Assembly: GCF_002993885.1 (NCBI RefSeq)
Contig: NZ_CM009578.1
Span: forward strand, 1,677,251 to 1,741,250
Length of the DNA: 64,000 bases
Direction: 5' to 3'
Source: Sphingopyxis lindanitolerans
GTDB lineage: Bacteria > Pseudomonadota > Alphaproteobacteria > Sphingomonadales > Sphingomonadaceae
The notes under the pieces were generated by a model. It was not told the origin of the DNA and searched no databases. It worked only from the letters and a program-made list of their open reading frames with translations. Below, in pieces: positions 41,660-50,573 of this stretch. The position numbers were made by a program, and so were the translations under genes. Position 1 is the first letter of the stretch. The number at the start of each line of letters is the position of its first letter.

Positions 41660-42199
41660 GTGCATCCGGCCGACCGGCCGCCGCAGTGCAGACAGCGGCC
41701 AGAGGCCGGCCAGGATCTCGAGGCGGCCTATCGAGCGCACCGCACGTCGCTCTTTCATTTCCTGCGCCGCAAGGCGGGCGCCGAGGAAGCGCCCGATCTT
41801 GTTCAGGAAGTCTTTGCGCGCGCGGCGGGCAGCGAGCAGCGGTACCAGCTCGCCAATCCGGGCGGTTTCCTGCGTCGTATCGCCCAGAACCTGCTTATCG
41901 ATCGCGCCAGGCGCCAGAAATCGTCGCGCGCGACCTTCTTTCCGCTGCGCGATGAGAGTGAAGGCGCCACGCCCGCCGGTCAGGAGTGGGATCTCGAAGC
42001 CGCCGATCTGCTTCGGCTCTATGAAGCGGCCGTTGATGCCCTGCCGCCAAAGACCCGCCGCGTCTTCCTCATGCACCGGGTGGACGAGCTCTCTTATCGC
42101 GAGATACATGAGGCGCTCGGCATCAGCATCGCGACGGTGGAATATCATATGATGAGAGCGCTCGCTCAGATCTCGAAGGTGGTGGACGAGGGTCAATGA
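41660..42199 (+). CDS. ECF RNA polymerase sigma factor
   Basis: A 179-residue FecI-like sigma factor. Region 2 is at about residues 15-85 (FHFLRRKAGAEEAPDLVQEV, then FLRRIAQNLLIDRARRQ) and region 4 at about 115-170 (ALPPKTRRVFLMHRVDELSY, then REIHEALGISIATVEYHMMR). The GTG at 41660 is tentative because no clear ribosome binding site is seen. Its stop overlaps the FecR-type gene (ATGA). With the FecR protein and a TonB receptor carrying a signalling domain it forms a cell-surface signalling set that would sense the lasso peptide. Confidence 0.85.
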   Translation: MHPADRPPQCRQRPEAGQDLEAAYRAHRTSLFHFLRRKAGAEEAPDLVQEVFARAAGSEQRYQLANPGGFLRRIAQNLLIDRARRQKSSRATFFPLRDESEGATPAGQEWDLEAADLLRLYEAAVDALPPKTRRVFLMHRVDELSYREIHEALGISIATVEYHMMRALAQISKVVDEGQ

Positions 42200-43185
42200 C
42201 CAAAGCAGGTGACGGCGACTATTCGCTCGACGAGATCGCGCGCGCATGGCTGATCAAGATGCGCGGCGAAGATGCAGCCGCGCTCCGCGGCGAGTTCGAT
42301 GCCTGGCTGAACGGGTCGGCCGAAAACCGCGAGGCCTATCGGCGCGCCGAGCAGCGCATGGCGGCGCTCGCCATTCTCAAGACATCGGAGCGTCACGGGA
42401 GCGCGCATGCCGAGGCGCGGCGCGGCCGGATCAAAAAGTGGCTGCCGTGGGGCGCAGCAGCGACGGCGCTCGCGCTCCTGATCGTCGCGATCGGTGCCGG
42501 GGGCGCTCCGCTTCCCGGTCAGCGGGGCGGCAGCTCGGCCGCCTTTGCCGCCGAGCCGCTGGAGACACGGCGCGGCGAAATACGGACCTTCCGGCTTGCC
42601 GACGGGTCGAGCGCGACGCTCGACACCGACAGCCGGCTCGACGTCGCCGTGGGGACAGACGCGCGAAGAGTGCGTCTGGTCAGGGGCCGGGTTCGTCTCT
42701 CGGTGGCCGGGCAGGACGTCCCCCTGCGCATTGACGCCGGACGCGGCACCGCAAGCGCGAATGATGCCGAGATCGACCTCAGTCTCGACGAGGCCGGCAC
42801 GGTCACCGCAATGCTGCGGCGCGGTGCGGCCGAGGTCCGCACCGATGCGGTGGCGGACCAGGTCACGCCGCTTCGCGAAGGCGCGGCGCTGGCCTATCGG
42901 TCCGACGGAACATTGGCGCCAAAAGCCGGACCTCCGCCGGCCCTTCCGGCACACTGGCCCGATGGCTGGGCCGAATATCGCTCGATCCGGCTCGACCGGC
43001 TTGTCGCCGAAGCCAATCGCTACGCCGCGGTTCCGATCATGATCGAAGACAGCGCGATCGCGGCGCGCGAGGTATCGGGGCGCTTCCAGATCAGCAAGAC
43101 CGAGCCATTCGCGGAGCGCATAGCGACCCTCTTAGATCTGCGGGTCGAGCGCCGAGCGGACGCACTCTACCTCCGCCGCCGATAA
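42196..43185 (+). CDS. FecR-family anti-sigma factor
   Basis: A 329-residue inner-membrane regulator. An N-terminal cytoplasmic sigma-binding domain (ARAWLIKMRGEDAAALRGEF) precedes one membrane helix (WGAAATALALLIVAIGAG). The periplasmic FecR domain follows (TRRGEIRTFRLADGSSATLD), with a C-terminal STN-like part (LDRLVAEANRYAAVPIMIED) that contacts the receptor. It holds the sigma factor until the outer-membrane receptor is loaded. It is coupled to the sigma gene by an ATGA overlap. Confidence 0.9.
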   Translation: MTKAGDGDYSLDEIARAWLIKMRGEDAAALRGEFDAWLNGSAENREAYRRAEQRMAALAILKTSERHGSAHAEARRGRIKKWLPWGAAATALALLIVAIGAGGAPLPGQRGGSSAAFAAEPLETRRGEIRTFRLADGSSATLDTDSRLDVAVGTDARRVRLVRGRVRLSVAGQDVPLRIDAGRGTASANDAEIDLSLDEAGTVTAMLRRGAAEVRTDAVADQVTPLREGAALAYRSDGTLAPKAGPPPALPAHWPDGWAEYRSIRLDRLVAEANRYAAVPIMIEDSAIAAREVSGRFQISKTEPFAERIATLLDLRVERRADALYLRRR

Positions 43186-43285
43186 TTTTTTCACCGACTG
43201 GCTAAGGGCACCTCCTTCGTCCCGTCAACTCACCCCCAACTGACCGCCTTGCCCGATGCACGGCGGAATTTTTGGGGGAGTGACT

Positions 43286-45817
43286 ATGTTGATCAAGTCT
43301 CGTTCGCTGGCCGCGCTACTCGCCGGTGTTGCTGCCTGTTGTTCGCCAATCGCCGCGATGGCGACAGAGCAAGAGCGCCAGTCTTACGATATGCCCGCGC
43401 AGGATCTGGGCGAGGCTCTGCGCCGAGCCGCCGATCTCGCCGACATCGAACTCTATGCCTCTTCGCGCGACCTTGAAGGGAAGACCGCTCCTGCCTTGAA
43501 GGGCCAGTTCACGCCGCGCGAAGCCGTCGAGACCCTCCTTGCGGGAAGCGGGCTCATCGCACGCTTCGACGACCGCGCGGTTATCATCCGCAATGGCTTT
43601 TCGGCTGAAATCCCGTCTTCGGCCGAGCCGGAAACCATCATCGTCACCGGCTCGCGCATCGCAGGCGCGCCTGCGCCGGCGCCCGTTATCGAAGTGACGG
43701 CGGAGGATATCCGCAACGCCGGCCATGCCGATCTCGGCGAGGTTGCGCGCAGCCTGCCGCAGAATTTCGGGGGCGGCCAGAACCCAGGGATCGGGTCGGG
43801 GCAAGGAGTCCAGAACCAGAATGTCAACGTCAACGGCGCGTCGACCTTCAACCTTCGGGGTATCGGTCCCAGCGCCACGCTGACTTTGCTGAACGGAAAC
43901 CGTTTTGCCTATAGCGGTACACAGAGCGTGATCGACATCAGCGCGATCCCGACGGCAGCGGTCGAGCGGATCGAGGTCGTCACCGACGGCGCGTCGGCCA
44001 TTTATGGCGCCGACGCGGTCGCCGGCGTCGTCAACATCCTCCTCCGCAAGGATTATGAGGGCATCACAACGAGCGCGCGGATCGGCGGGTCGACCGACGG
44101 CGGCAATTTCCAGCAACAATATAATATCGTCGGCGGGGCCAAATGGTCGGGCGGGGGCTTTCTCGCCACCTATGATTTTTTCGACAACAGCGCGATCCTG
44201 GCGCGGGACCGCAGCTATGCCGTGACCAGCAATCCGCTCTCTACTTTCTATCCCGAACTGCGGCGCCATAGCGCCTTGTTCAGCGGCCATCAGGACCTCG
44301 CACCCGGCCTCGGCATCAAGGCCGACCTGATCTACAAGCGCGGCGACATGACCTCGGTGCGCGGACTGTTCGCCGACCGGCCGATCACGACGCGCGGGAT
44401 CGTGGTGCATAATGAGTTCGAGACCTTCGGCGTCGCGCCGACGCTCGAAGCTTATCTTGGCGGCGGCTGGAGCACGCGCGTTTCGGGCTTCTACGGCACG
44501 GACAAGACCTATGGGGTCACGCAGAATTTCACCAATGGCGTTGCGCCCCCTTCGATCCGGATCTTCAACAATCGCAGTCTGAGTATCGAGGCGGGGGTCG
44601 AAGGCCCGCTTTTCGCGCTGCCGGCGGGCGATGTCCGCCTCGCGGCAGGCGGCGGCTGGCGCAGCAATCACCTTAACGCCCTGATCGCGGGCCGGGCCTT
44701 CGCACCCACGCGCGAGAACCGCTATGCCTATGGCGAGCTCTTCGTCCCGCTCGCCAGTCCCGATCAAAAGCTGCCCTTCGCGCACCGCGCCTCGATCACG
44801 GCAGCAATGCGCTTCGAGGATTATTCCGATTCCGGGAGCATCGTCGTGCCCAAGCTCGGCTTCGTCTATGCGCCGGTCCCGGAGCTCAGCCTCGGCATTT
44901 CGTGGGGCAAGTCGTTCAAGATGCCGACGCTCAACCAGCAGTATAGCGGATATACGCCGGTCCTCCTGTCCGTGACCGGCTATGGATCGATGTTTCCGGC
45001 CGGATCGACCTATGTCTATCTCGGCGGTCCCAATCCGGATGTCGGCCCCGAGCGATCCGAGAATGTGACATTGAGCGCGACCTTCCGCCCGTCGAGCCGG
45101 TTGCAGATCGTGACAAGCCTCTTCCGGATCGACTATCGCGACCGGGTCGCGCCGCCATTCGGATCGCCACTCGGGGTTCTCACCAATCCGCTGTTTGCCG
45201 ATCTCGTCACCTTCAATCCGTCGCCGACGTTGCTGGCCGCCGCGATCGCGGGGGCCTCGGACCCGCTCGGCAATGCCACCACCGGACCCTATGACCCGGC
45301 CAATGTCATCGCGCTGATCGACGGGCGCGACCTCAATATCGCCTCGCAGCGCTATCAGGGCGCGGACCTGTCGCTGCGCTACCGCGCACCGATCGGTGCG
45401 CAGATGCTGACACTGATCGCAAGCGGCACCTGGCTCGACAGTCGGCAGCAATTGTTGCCGGGCCTTCCGGTGACCGATCTGGCCGGCACCATCTTCAATT
45501 CGCCGCACTTTCGCGCGCGGGGTGGCGCAACCTTCGGAAATGAGGACTTCACTCTCGCCTCCTTCGTCAGCTTCACCGGCGGCGTCACCGATCGGCGCCG
45601 CACAATTCCCGTCAAGGTGGCGTCGGTCGCGACGCTTGACCTTTCGGCGCGTGTCAAAATCGGCGCATTGGGCGAGATCAGCGTCAACGCCCTCAATATC
45701 TTCAATGCAAAACCCGAGATGACGGCAGTGGCATCGCCGAGCGACACCCCCTTCGATTCGACAAATTATTCGGCGGTGGGGCGTTTCCTCGGCATCACGA
45801 TCAGCCGCGACTGGTGA
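43286..45817 (+). CDS. TonB-dependent receptor with STN signalling domain
   Basis: An 843-residue outer-membrane receptor. A signal peptide ending near AAMATEQ is followed by an STN signalling domain (residues about 33-110, YDMPAQDLGEALRRAADLAD). The TonB box region is ETIIVTGSRIAG. The plug contains VERIEVVTDGASAIYGADAV, and the barrel ends FLGITISRDW with the terminal aromatic. ATG at 43286 follows GGGGGAG. With the sigma and FecR genes upstream and the lasso isopeptidase downstream it is the likely importer of the lasso peptide. Confidence 0.92.
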   Translation: MLIKSRSLAALLAGVAACCSPIAAMATEQERQSYDMPAQDLGEALRRAADLADIELYASSRDLEGKTAPALKGQFTPREAVETLLAGSGLIARFDDRAVIIRNGFSAEIPSSAEPETIIVTGSRIAGAPAPAPVIEVTAEDIRNAGHADLGEVARSLPQNFGGGQNPGIGSGQGVQNQNVNVNGASTFNLRGIGPSATLTLLNGNRFAYSGTQSVIDISAIPTAAVERIEVVTDGASAIYGADAVAGVVNILLRKDYEGITTSARIGGSTDGGNFQQQYNIVGGAKWSGGGFLATYDFFDNSAILARDRSYAVTSNPLSTFYPELRRHSALFSGHQDLAPGLGIKADLIYKRGDMTSVRGLFADRPITTRGIVVHNEFETFGVAPTLEAYLGGGWSTRVSGFYGTDKTYGVTQNFTNGVAPPSIRIFNNRSLSIEAGVEGPLFALPAGDVRLAAGGGWRSNHLNALIAGRAFAPTRENRYAYGELFVPLASPDQKLPFAHRASITAAMRFEDYSDSGSIVVPKLGFVYAPVPELSLGISWGKSFKMPTLNQQYSGYTPVLLSVTGYGSMFPAGSTYVYLGGPNPDVGPERSENVTLSATFRPSSRLQIVTSLFRIDYRDRVAPPFGSPLGVLTNPLFADLVTFNPSPTLLAAAIAGASDPLGNATTGPYDPANVIALIDGRDLNIASQRYQGADLSLRYRAPIGAQMLTLIASGTWLDSRQQLLPGLPVTDLAGTIFNSPHFRARGGATFGNEDFTLASFVSFTGGVTDRRRTIPVKVASVATLDLSARVKIGALGEISVNALNIFNAKPEMTAVASPSDTPFDSTNYSAVGRFLGITISRDW

Positions 45818-45828
45818 GGAGGATGTCC

Positions 45829-48018
45829 ATGCGGAATAGCCTCCGAGCCGGCCTCCCGGCCGCGGCGATCCTTGCCGTCGCGGTGCTCTCCCCTGTCGCC
45901 CCGGCAGGGGAGAGCAAGGGCAGGCCCTGGACTCTCGAGGACATCCTCACCGTCCCGGAGGTGAAGGACATCGCCCTGTCGGGAGATGGCAAGCTTGCCA
46001 TCTACGCGGTCGAGATTGCCGACCTCGCTGCCGACAAGCCGCGATCCCATATCCGCATCCTCGACATCGCTGCCACCCGGCAAAGAACCATAGTGACCGT
46101 CGACAGCGCCAAGTCGCTGCGGCGCATCCCCGGCACAGCGGACTGGAGCGCCCTCCTCGACCTCGGGGCGGGCCTGCAGCTCTATCGGATTACGCCCGGC
46201 GGCATGGTGCAGCCGCTGATCGTGAACCCGGCGACCGTTCCTGTCGGGAAAGCGGACATGTCTTTTCCGATCGGCGGCGGTGTGCGCCCGTCATCGGTAG
46301 GCGTTCTAGACTATGACTGGTCCCCCGGCGGCGCCTGGCTCTGGTATTCGCAGCTCAGAGCATTGCCGAACGCGCCTCGCGTCCGATTCGACGCGGAGGT
46401 CAGCGCTCTGAAAAGCCGGCGCCGGTCTACGATAGACGTCGAGATCGACTATTTCCTGCGCGGACCCGACGGGAAAACCACCCTGATGCTGAGCAGGCCA
46501 TCGAAGGACCGGATGGCGACGCGTGGCGGGGGGCAGATTCTCTGGCGCGGCGATGAGGTTCAATTCCGGGTGGAGACACCCGATGGCTCGGAAGGCGGTC
46601 GGTTCGAGATGCGCGCCTGGAATCGGCTGAGCGGAACGATACGCACGCTGGGTGTCGAGCATAATCTGGAGACAATCGCGCTCCTCAGGGGACCGCGCGG
46701 CGGCGAACTCGCGACGAGCGGCCTGGCGAAAACGCTGGACCTCGTGGAAACGGGCCCGGACGGGGAACGGCACAGCTACGGTGCGGTCGCATTCACCATA
46801 GGCGATCCCCGCGCGGCTGCGCCCCAGGCGAGCCGCGACGGAAAAAAGCTGGTTCTCGGAACCCGCGATCTCGATGCGGCCCGCTACGGGCTGGCCGTCG
46901 TCTCGAGCGATGACGTGCGAAGGGTGGAGAGCGAACACAGCCTCACTCGCTGCGCCTATGATAACGCGCTTCTTTTCGCGGTCTGCGTCGAAGAGGGAAT
47001 CGCCACACCGCCGAGGCTTGTGAAAATCGACCTGAGGGATGGCCGCATCTTCCGGCTCCTGTCGGTCTCGGCGGAGCATGACGCGATCGCTCCCCTCACC
47101 ATCCTTCCCCGGGTCTGGACCAACCGCGATGGGTATGAAGCCCGCGGCTTTGTCGTCCTCCCCCGCGGCTACCAAAAGGGAAAGCCCTACCCGGCCGTCA
47201 TCGTTACCCATGGGTCCGATGCCGACGACCGGTTCGCCGCGCCCGGTTTCCAATGGAACTACCCGGTCCAGCTGCTCGCCGAGAGAGGTTATGTGGTGCT
47301 GCTGATCAATGACCCCTCCCCCCTGCAATCGGAGGAGCTGATGGCGGCCAGCAAGGCATGGGTTCGCGGCAGCGGGCCGCCGGATTCAGAGACTCTGCAG
47401 CGGTTGCTGTGGATCGAAGGCGTCCACATCTTCGAGGATGCCGTCGACGAAATGGCCATCGAGGGTCTCGTCGATCGGGATCGGGTGGGCATCGCCGGCT
47501 ACAGCCGCGGCTCGCAGATGGTCAATGTCGCGGTGACCCGGTCGCCCCTGTTTCGCGCCGCATCGAGCGGCGATGGCGGCTATCTCGAACCGGCGGGATA
47601 TGCGACCGCCGGCTCGAGCTATGATGCGGTTTATGGCGGCGCACCGCTGAGCGACGCCATAATCAGCTATCGCCGTTTCGCTCCGTCGCTGAACGCCAAC
47701 AGAGTTTGCGCAGCCCTGCTACAGCAGGTTGCCTCGGCATCGCCGTCGCAGATCGAATTGTTCGAAGCGTTGCGCGCGGCGAAAGCGCCGACGCAGATCA
47801 GTCATTATTCCGGCGCTACGGCAGCGTCTGACGAAACCCATGTCTTCTACCGGCCGTCGAACCGGTCGCTCGCGATGCGGGAGAATATCGCCTGGTTTAA
47901 CTATTGGCTTCTGGACAAAAATGATACCGACGGCCCCTTCCCGAAACAGGCCGAAAGCTGGGGCAAGCTCGCGCGCGATCGGCCCGATCGTTGCCGCGCG
48001 GCGAACGGGCCCGGTTAG
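45829..48018 (+). CDS. Lasso peptide isopeptidase (Atxe2-like, S9 family)
   Basis: A 729-residue protein with a signal peptide (MRNSLRAGLPAAAILAVAVL), an N-terminal beta-propeller and a C-terminal alpha/beta-hydrolase domain. The nucleophile lies in IAGYSRGSQM and the histidine in DETHVFYRPSN. Prolyl-oligopeptidase-fold enzymes placed next to lasso genes in sphingomonads and Caulobacter cut the isopeptide bond and linearise the lasso. AGGAGG six bases before the ATG at 45829 supports this start; a GTG at 45814 overlapping the receptor stop is an alternative. The stop overlaps that of the cyclase gene on the other strand. Confidence 0.9.
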   Translation: MRNSLRAGLPAAAILAVAVLSPVAPAGESKGRPWTLEDILTVPEVKDIALSGDGKLAIYAVEIADLAADKPRSHIRILDIAATRQRTIVTVDSAKSLRRIPGTADWSALLDLGAGLQLYRITPGGMVQPLIVNPATVPVGKADMSFPIGGGVRPSSVGVLDYDWSPGGAWLWYSQLRALPNAPRVRFDAEVSALKSRRRSTIDVEIDYFLRGPDGKTTLMLSRPSKDRMATRGGGQILWRGDEVQFRVETPDGSEGGRFEMRAWNRLSGTIRTLGVEHNLETIALLRGPRGGELATSGLAKTLDLVETGPDGERHSYGAVAFTIGDPRAAAPQASRDGKKLVLGTRDLDAARYGLAVVSSDDVRRVESEHSLTRCAYDNALLFAVCVEEGIATPPRLVKIDLRDGRIFRLLSVSAEHDAIAPLTILPRVWTNRDGYEARGFVVLPRGYQKGKPYPAVIVTHGSDADDRFAAPGFQWNYPVQLLAERGYVVLLINDPSPLQSEELMAASKAWVRGSGPPDSETLQRLLWIEGVHIFEDAVDEMAIEGLVDRDRVGIAGYSRGSQMVNVAVTRSPLFRAASSGDGGYLEPAGYATAGSSYDAVYGGAPLSDAIISYRRFAPSLNANRVCAALLQQVASASPSQIELFEALRAAKAPTQISHYSGATAASDETHVFYRPSNRSLAMRENIAWFNYWLLDKNDTDGPFPKQAESWGKLARDRPDRCRAANGPG

Positions 48019-49727
48019 GATCCGCTCCACCAGCGCACCCAATTTTCGGCGGCGGCGAATTCGAGGATACGCTGAATTCGCTCGACGCCGCGCCAGGTGG
48101 GATCCTCGGCGCGATCGAGAAGCGCGGGATCGAAAATACCCTCGGAAGCCAATAGGCCGTTGCGGAGGCGGTCGTGAAGGCGGTCCCTGTTGCGGCGGTA
48201 TATCAGGAGATCAAACCCGCCGGGACCGCCCTTGCTGGTGCGGGCGGTGACAAGCGACGTAAGCGCGCTGTCGAAGGCGCGGCGCGCGACCGCGCGATTC
48301 CGTCCGCCGGATACCCACATCCAGGTCGGAATCGACAGACAGAGTTCCATCAGGGGCTGCGATATGAGCGGCGCGACATGGGGCGGCGACACCGCGCGCG
48401 GATAGAGCTCGATGCTCTTTTGGGTTCGCATCAGATAGGCTGCATGAACGGTCTTTCCGGGCAGAATGTCACGCGGCGGCCGGAGCCAAGGGTGCGTGGC
48501 CCCGGCGGCCCGTGCCACCCTCGCGGCGTCCGGCTGCAGCCCCGCTGCGTTGAACCGGATCTGATGCCGTCCCCCGTGGCGGCGATGGCGATCCCAGGCA
48601 TGGCGCAGGACCGTGCGTCGGTCGGCGCCGGTCAGCAGGCATATGTCGCGCAGCGTGGTTCCGAGCCGTGCGGACGGGCCCTCCGCCAGGACGCGATCGA
48701 GAAGGGGAATGGTGCTCCGCAGGCTGCACAGAACAGCGTCGCCGCCATTGCCGGTAAAATAAGCATCTACCGGCATTTCTCTGGCTAACCGTTCGTGGAT
48801 CGCCTCGTTCGTCTGGCGCCCGATCGGCACGATCGGCCAGGGATGATTGGGCGCGGAGGCGCGGCCGACGTCGATATCGCCAATTTCGCGCTGCACTTCG
48901 CGAATATTGAGCCCGAGATGCGTCGCCATGGCCAGCGCATATCGTCGTTCGTCGCCATCGGCATCGGGCCCGAACAGGGTCAGACACGTCAGCCCGCGCG
49001 CGGCAGGTGCGGCGCCGGCGGCGACGATCGATGAGTCGAGACCTCCGGATACGCCCAGCAATATCGACGAGAAGCAGCGCGACCATGTCCCCGCGACCCC
49101 GCAAACGATGTTGCGCAGGTCCTCAGCGAAAGTCTCGAAGTCCTTGTTCGCGCGCGGCGTGACATGGTCCCATGGGGTCCACCAGCTCTCGAGTGCCACC
49201 TTGCCATCGGCAACGGCAAGGCATTCGCCGGCTATCAGTTCCTCGATCCCCTCGATACATGTGCGACGCCCGCGCGCGTCGCCGCTTGAAAGCACGCGCG
49301 CGACTTCGCCCAAATCGACGGCGCCGGAACCCGGCGAAGCGAGCTCCGTGATATCGCCGGCGATGCTTATTCCGTCGGCCTCCCGTTTTACGTAGCAGGG
49401 CAGCGCGCCGGACGGGTCCCGGAATATCGTCACCGCCCCGTTCCGGCCGATATGAACAAAAACATAGCCGCCCCAAAAATCCGTCAGCAGCTTTCGTCCT
49501 TTTTCGGCCGTGAGGACTTGGCCGGGGCACTCAATGGCAGGCGGCACCGCGCTAAATTTTTCGAACAGGCGACCAATGATGATGCTCCGCGCATCCACGT
49601 GCTGCAGCGGCTCGCGCGACCAAACCGCCACATTTCCGCAACTGAAATCAGCCGCACCGCGAGCTTGCGAGCGACGACGCAAACCATCCTCTGCGAAAGC
49701 GATCTCGATGCGAAATCCACCGGTCAT
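48015..49727 (-). CDS. Lasso peptide macrolactam synthetase (C protein)
   Basis: A 570-residue asparagine-synthetase-like enzyme. The N-terminal glutaminase-like domain lacks the catalytic Cys2 (it starts MTGGF), as expected for lasso cyclases. The ATP-pyrophosphatase loop is GVSGGLDSSIV at about residues 225-235. It activates the ring-forming Asp/Glu side chain of the precursor with ATP and joins it to the N terminus freed by the B protein. Its ATG shares a base with the B-gene stop (TGATG), so the two are coupled. Confidence 0.92.
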   Translation of the reverse strand: MTGGFRIEIAFAEDGLRRRSQARGAADFSCGNVAVWSREPLQHVDARSIIIGRLFEKFSAVPPAIECPGQVLTAEKGRKLLTDFWGGYVFVHIGRNGAVTIFRDPSGALPCYVKREADGISIAGDITELASPGSGAVDLGEVARVLSSGDARGRRTCIEGIEELIAGECLAVADGKVALESWWTPWDHVTPRANKDFETFAEDLRNIVCGVAGTWSRCFSSILLGVSGGLDSSIVAAGAAPAARGLTCLTLFGPDADGDERRYALAMATHLGLNIREVQREIGDIDVGRASAPNHPWPIVPIGRQTNEAIHERLAREMPVDAYFTGNGGDAVLCSLRSTIPLLDRVLAEGPSARLGTTLRDICLLTGADRRTVLRHAWDRHRRHGGRHQIRFNAAGLQPDAARVARAAGATHPWLRPPRDILPGKTVHAAYLMRTQKSIELYPRAVSPPHVAPLISQPLMELCLSIPTWMWVSGGRNRAVARRAFDSALTSLVTARTSKGGPGGFDLLIYRRNRDRLHDRLRNGLLASEGIFDPALLDRAEDPTWRGVERIQRILEFAAAENWVRWWSGS

Positions 49728-50377
49728 CAGACCGCCAAGATCGGCTTGTAGCGAAGGATGACATCGAGCGGGTCGGTCAGCACCGCTTCGCCAGCCTGAA
49801 CCCAGCAATGGGCAGCAAAGGGCAATGTCACGCCAAAGACAAGACGGGCGTCGCACCTCGCGCGCGCAAGGATCCGGCGCATCGCAATGCCCCGCTCGAG
49901 GCACCGATCCGTGGCAAGCGCGTAACGCCGGGCACGGTGAAACGCGGCGGCGACACGAATATAGGTCTCTTGCCGACTCTCGGGAGAATGTTTTTCGAGG
50001 CGCTCACCCATCCGCCGCGTGATCTCGAAAACCGGAATACGGCCAATGTCAAAGCGCGCTCGCCTTTGGGCCGCAATCGCCCTGAGGGTATCGAGCCAAG
50101 GCGTATCGGGGAGAGGCTGGTCGATGAGGCTCGCTGTGACGGCCGGCGGCAGGGGCAGATTCCCGATAGCCAATCCGCCAGCGGGACCGATGAGCTGCTG
50201 ATCAAGCAGAACAGCCTGTTCGTCGTCGCTGGCGCGCTGGTCGAGGAAATGCGCAAAAGCTTGCGACGTCCGCCCCTGGATCAGGAAATAGCGGCCAGCA
50301 GGCAAGTCCAGAAACACATATTCGCTTTCGAAGCGGCAAAAGTGCAGCCCTGGCCGGATGTCGTAAGATGGGTCCAT
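49727..50377 (-). CDS. Lasso peptide leader peptidase (B protein)
   Basis: A 216-residue proteobacterial-type B protein that combines leader binding and proteolysis. The N-terminal part (residues about 1-80, FCRFESEYVFLDLPAGRYFL) is a PqqD-like recognition element that holds the leader. The C-terminal transglutaminase-like protease has the probable triad Cys159 (TDRCLERG), His190 (FAAHCWVQ) and Asp202 (TDPLDV). It removes the leader in an ATP-dependent complex with the C protein. The gene follows the precursor by 55 bases containing a stable hairpin. Confidence 0.9.
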   Translation of the reverse strand: MDPSYDIRPGLHFCRFESEYVFLDLPAGRYFLIQGRTSQAFAHFLDQRASDDEQAVLLDQQLIGPAGGLAIGNLPLPPAVTASLIDQPLPDTPWLDTLRAIAAQRRARFDIGRIPVFEITRRMGERLEKHSPESRQETYIRVAAAFHRARRYALATDRCLERGIAMRRILARARCDARLVFGVTLPFAAHCWVQAGEAVLTDPLDVILRYKPILAV

Positions 50378-50399
50378 GCGATGGCTGTGCCAGAGGTAC

Positions 50400-50422
50400 G
50401 GCGCGCCGCAGCGCGGCGCGCC
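50400..50422 (-). promoter_or_regulatory. Hairpin between lasso precursor and B gene
   Basis: A perfect 10-bp GC stem, GGCGCGCCGC / GCGGCGCGCC with a three-base AGC loop, between the precursor stop and the B start. It lacks a T-run. A stem here is common in lasso operons and would raise the level of precursor mRNA relative to the processing enzymes by protecting the 3' end or partly ending transcription. Confidence 0.7.
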
Positions 50423-50432
50423 GCCCTGAGGG

Positions 50433-50573
50433 TCAGTCTTCAGCGGTGATGCCGCCGACGAGCAGGAAGTGCTCGTTGGTATCTTCATCGCGGGGACCGA
50501 CCGGTTCGATGCCTCGGGTCTCGACGCCGACGGCGCCGAGGTCGATCAGGTCACTGCTGTCCTGCTGTTTCAT
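50433..50573 (-). CDS. Lasso peptide precursor (sphingopyxin-like)
   Basis: A 46-residue precursor too short for usual gene finding. The leader is MKQQDSSDLIDLGAVGVETR with the conserved threonine at the penultimate position. The 26-residue core starts GIEPVGPRD and ends GGITAED. Gly1 to Asp9 would form a nine-residue ring, leaving an EDTNEHFLLV loop and tail. AAGGAAGA precedes the ATG. The core is close to sphingopyxin I of Sphingopyxis alaskensis as I recall it (GIEPLGP start, GGITADD end). B and C genes follow directly. Confidence 0.92.
   Translation of the reverse strand: MKQQDSSDLIDLGAVGVETRGIEPVGPRDEDTNEHFLLVGGITAED

Noticed and set aside
43316..45508. 730-codon minus-strand open frame
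   Set aside because: It is antisense to the TonB receptor of the lasso cluster and has no protein-like motif.
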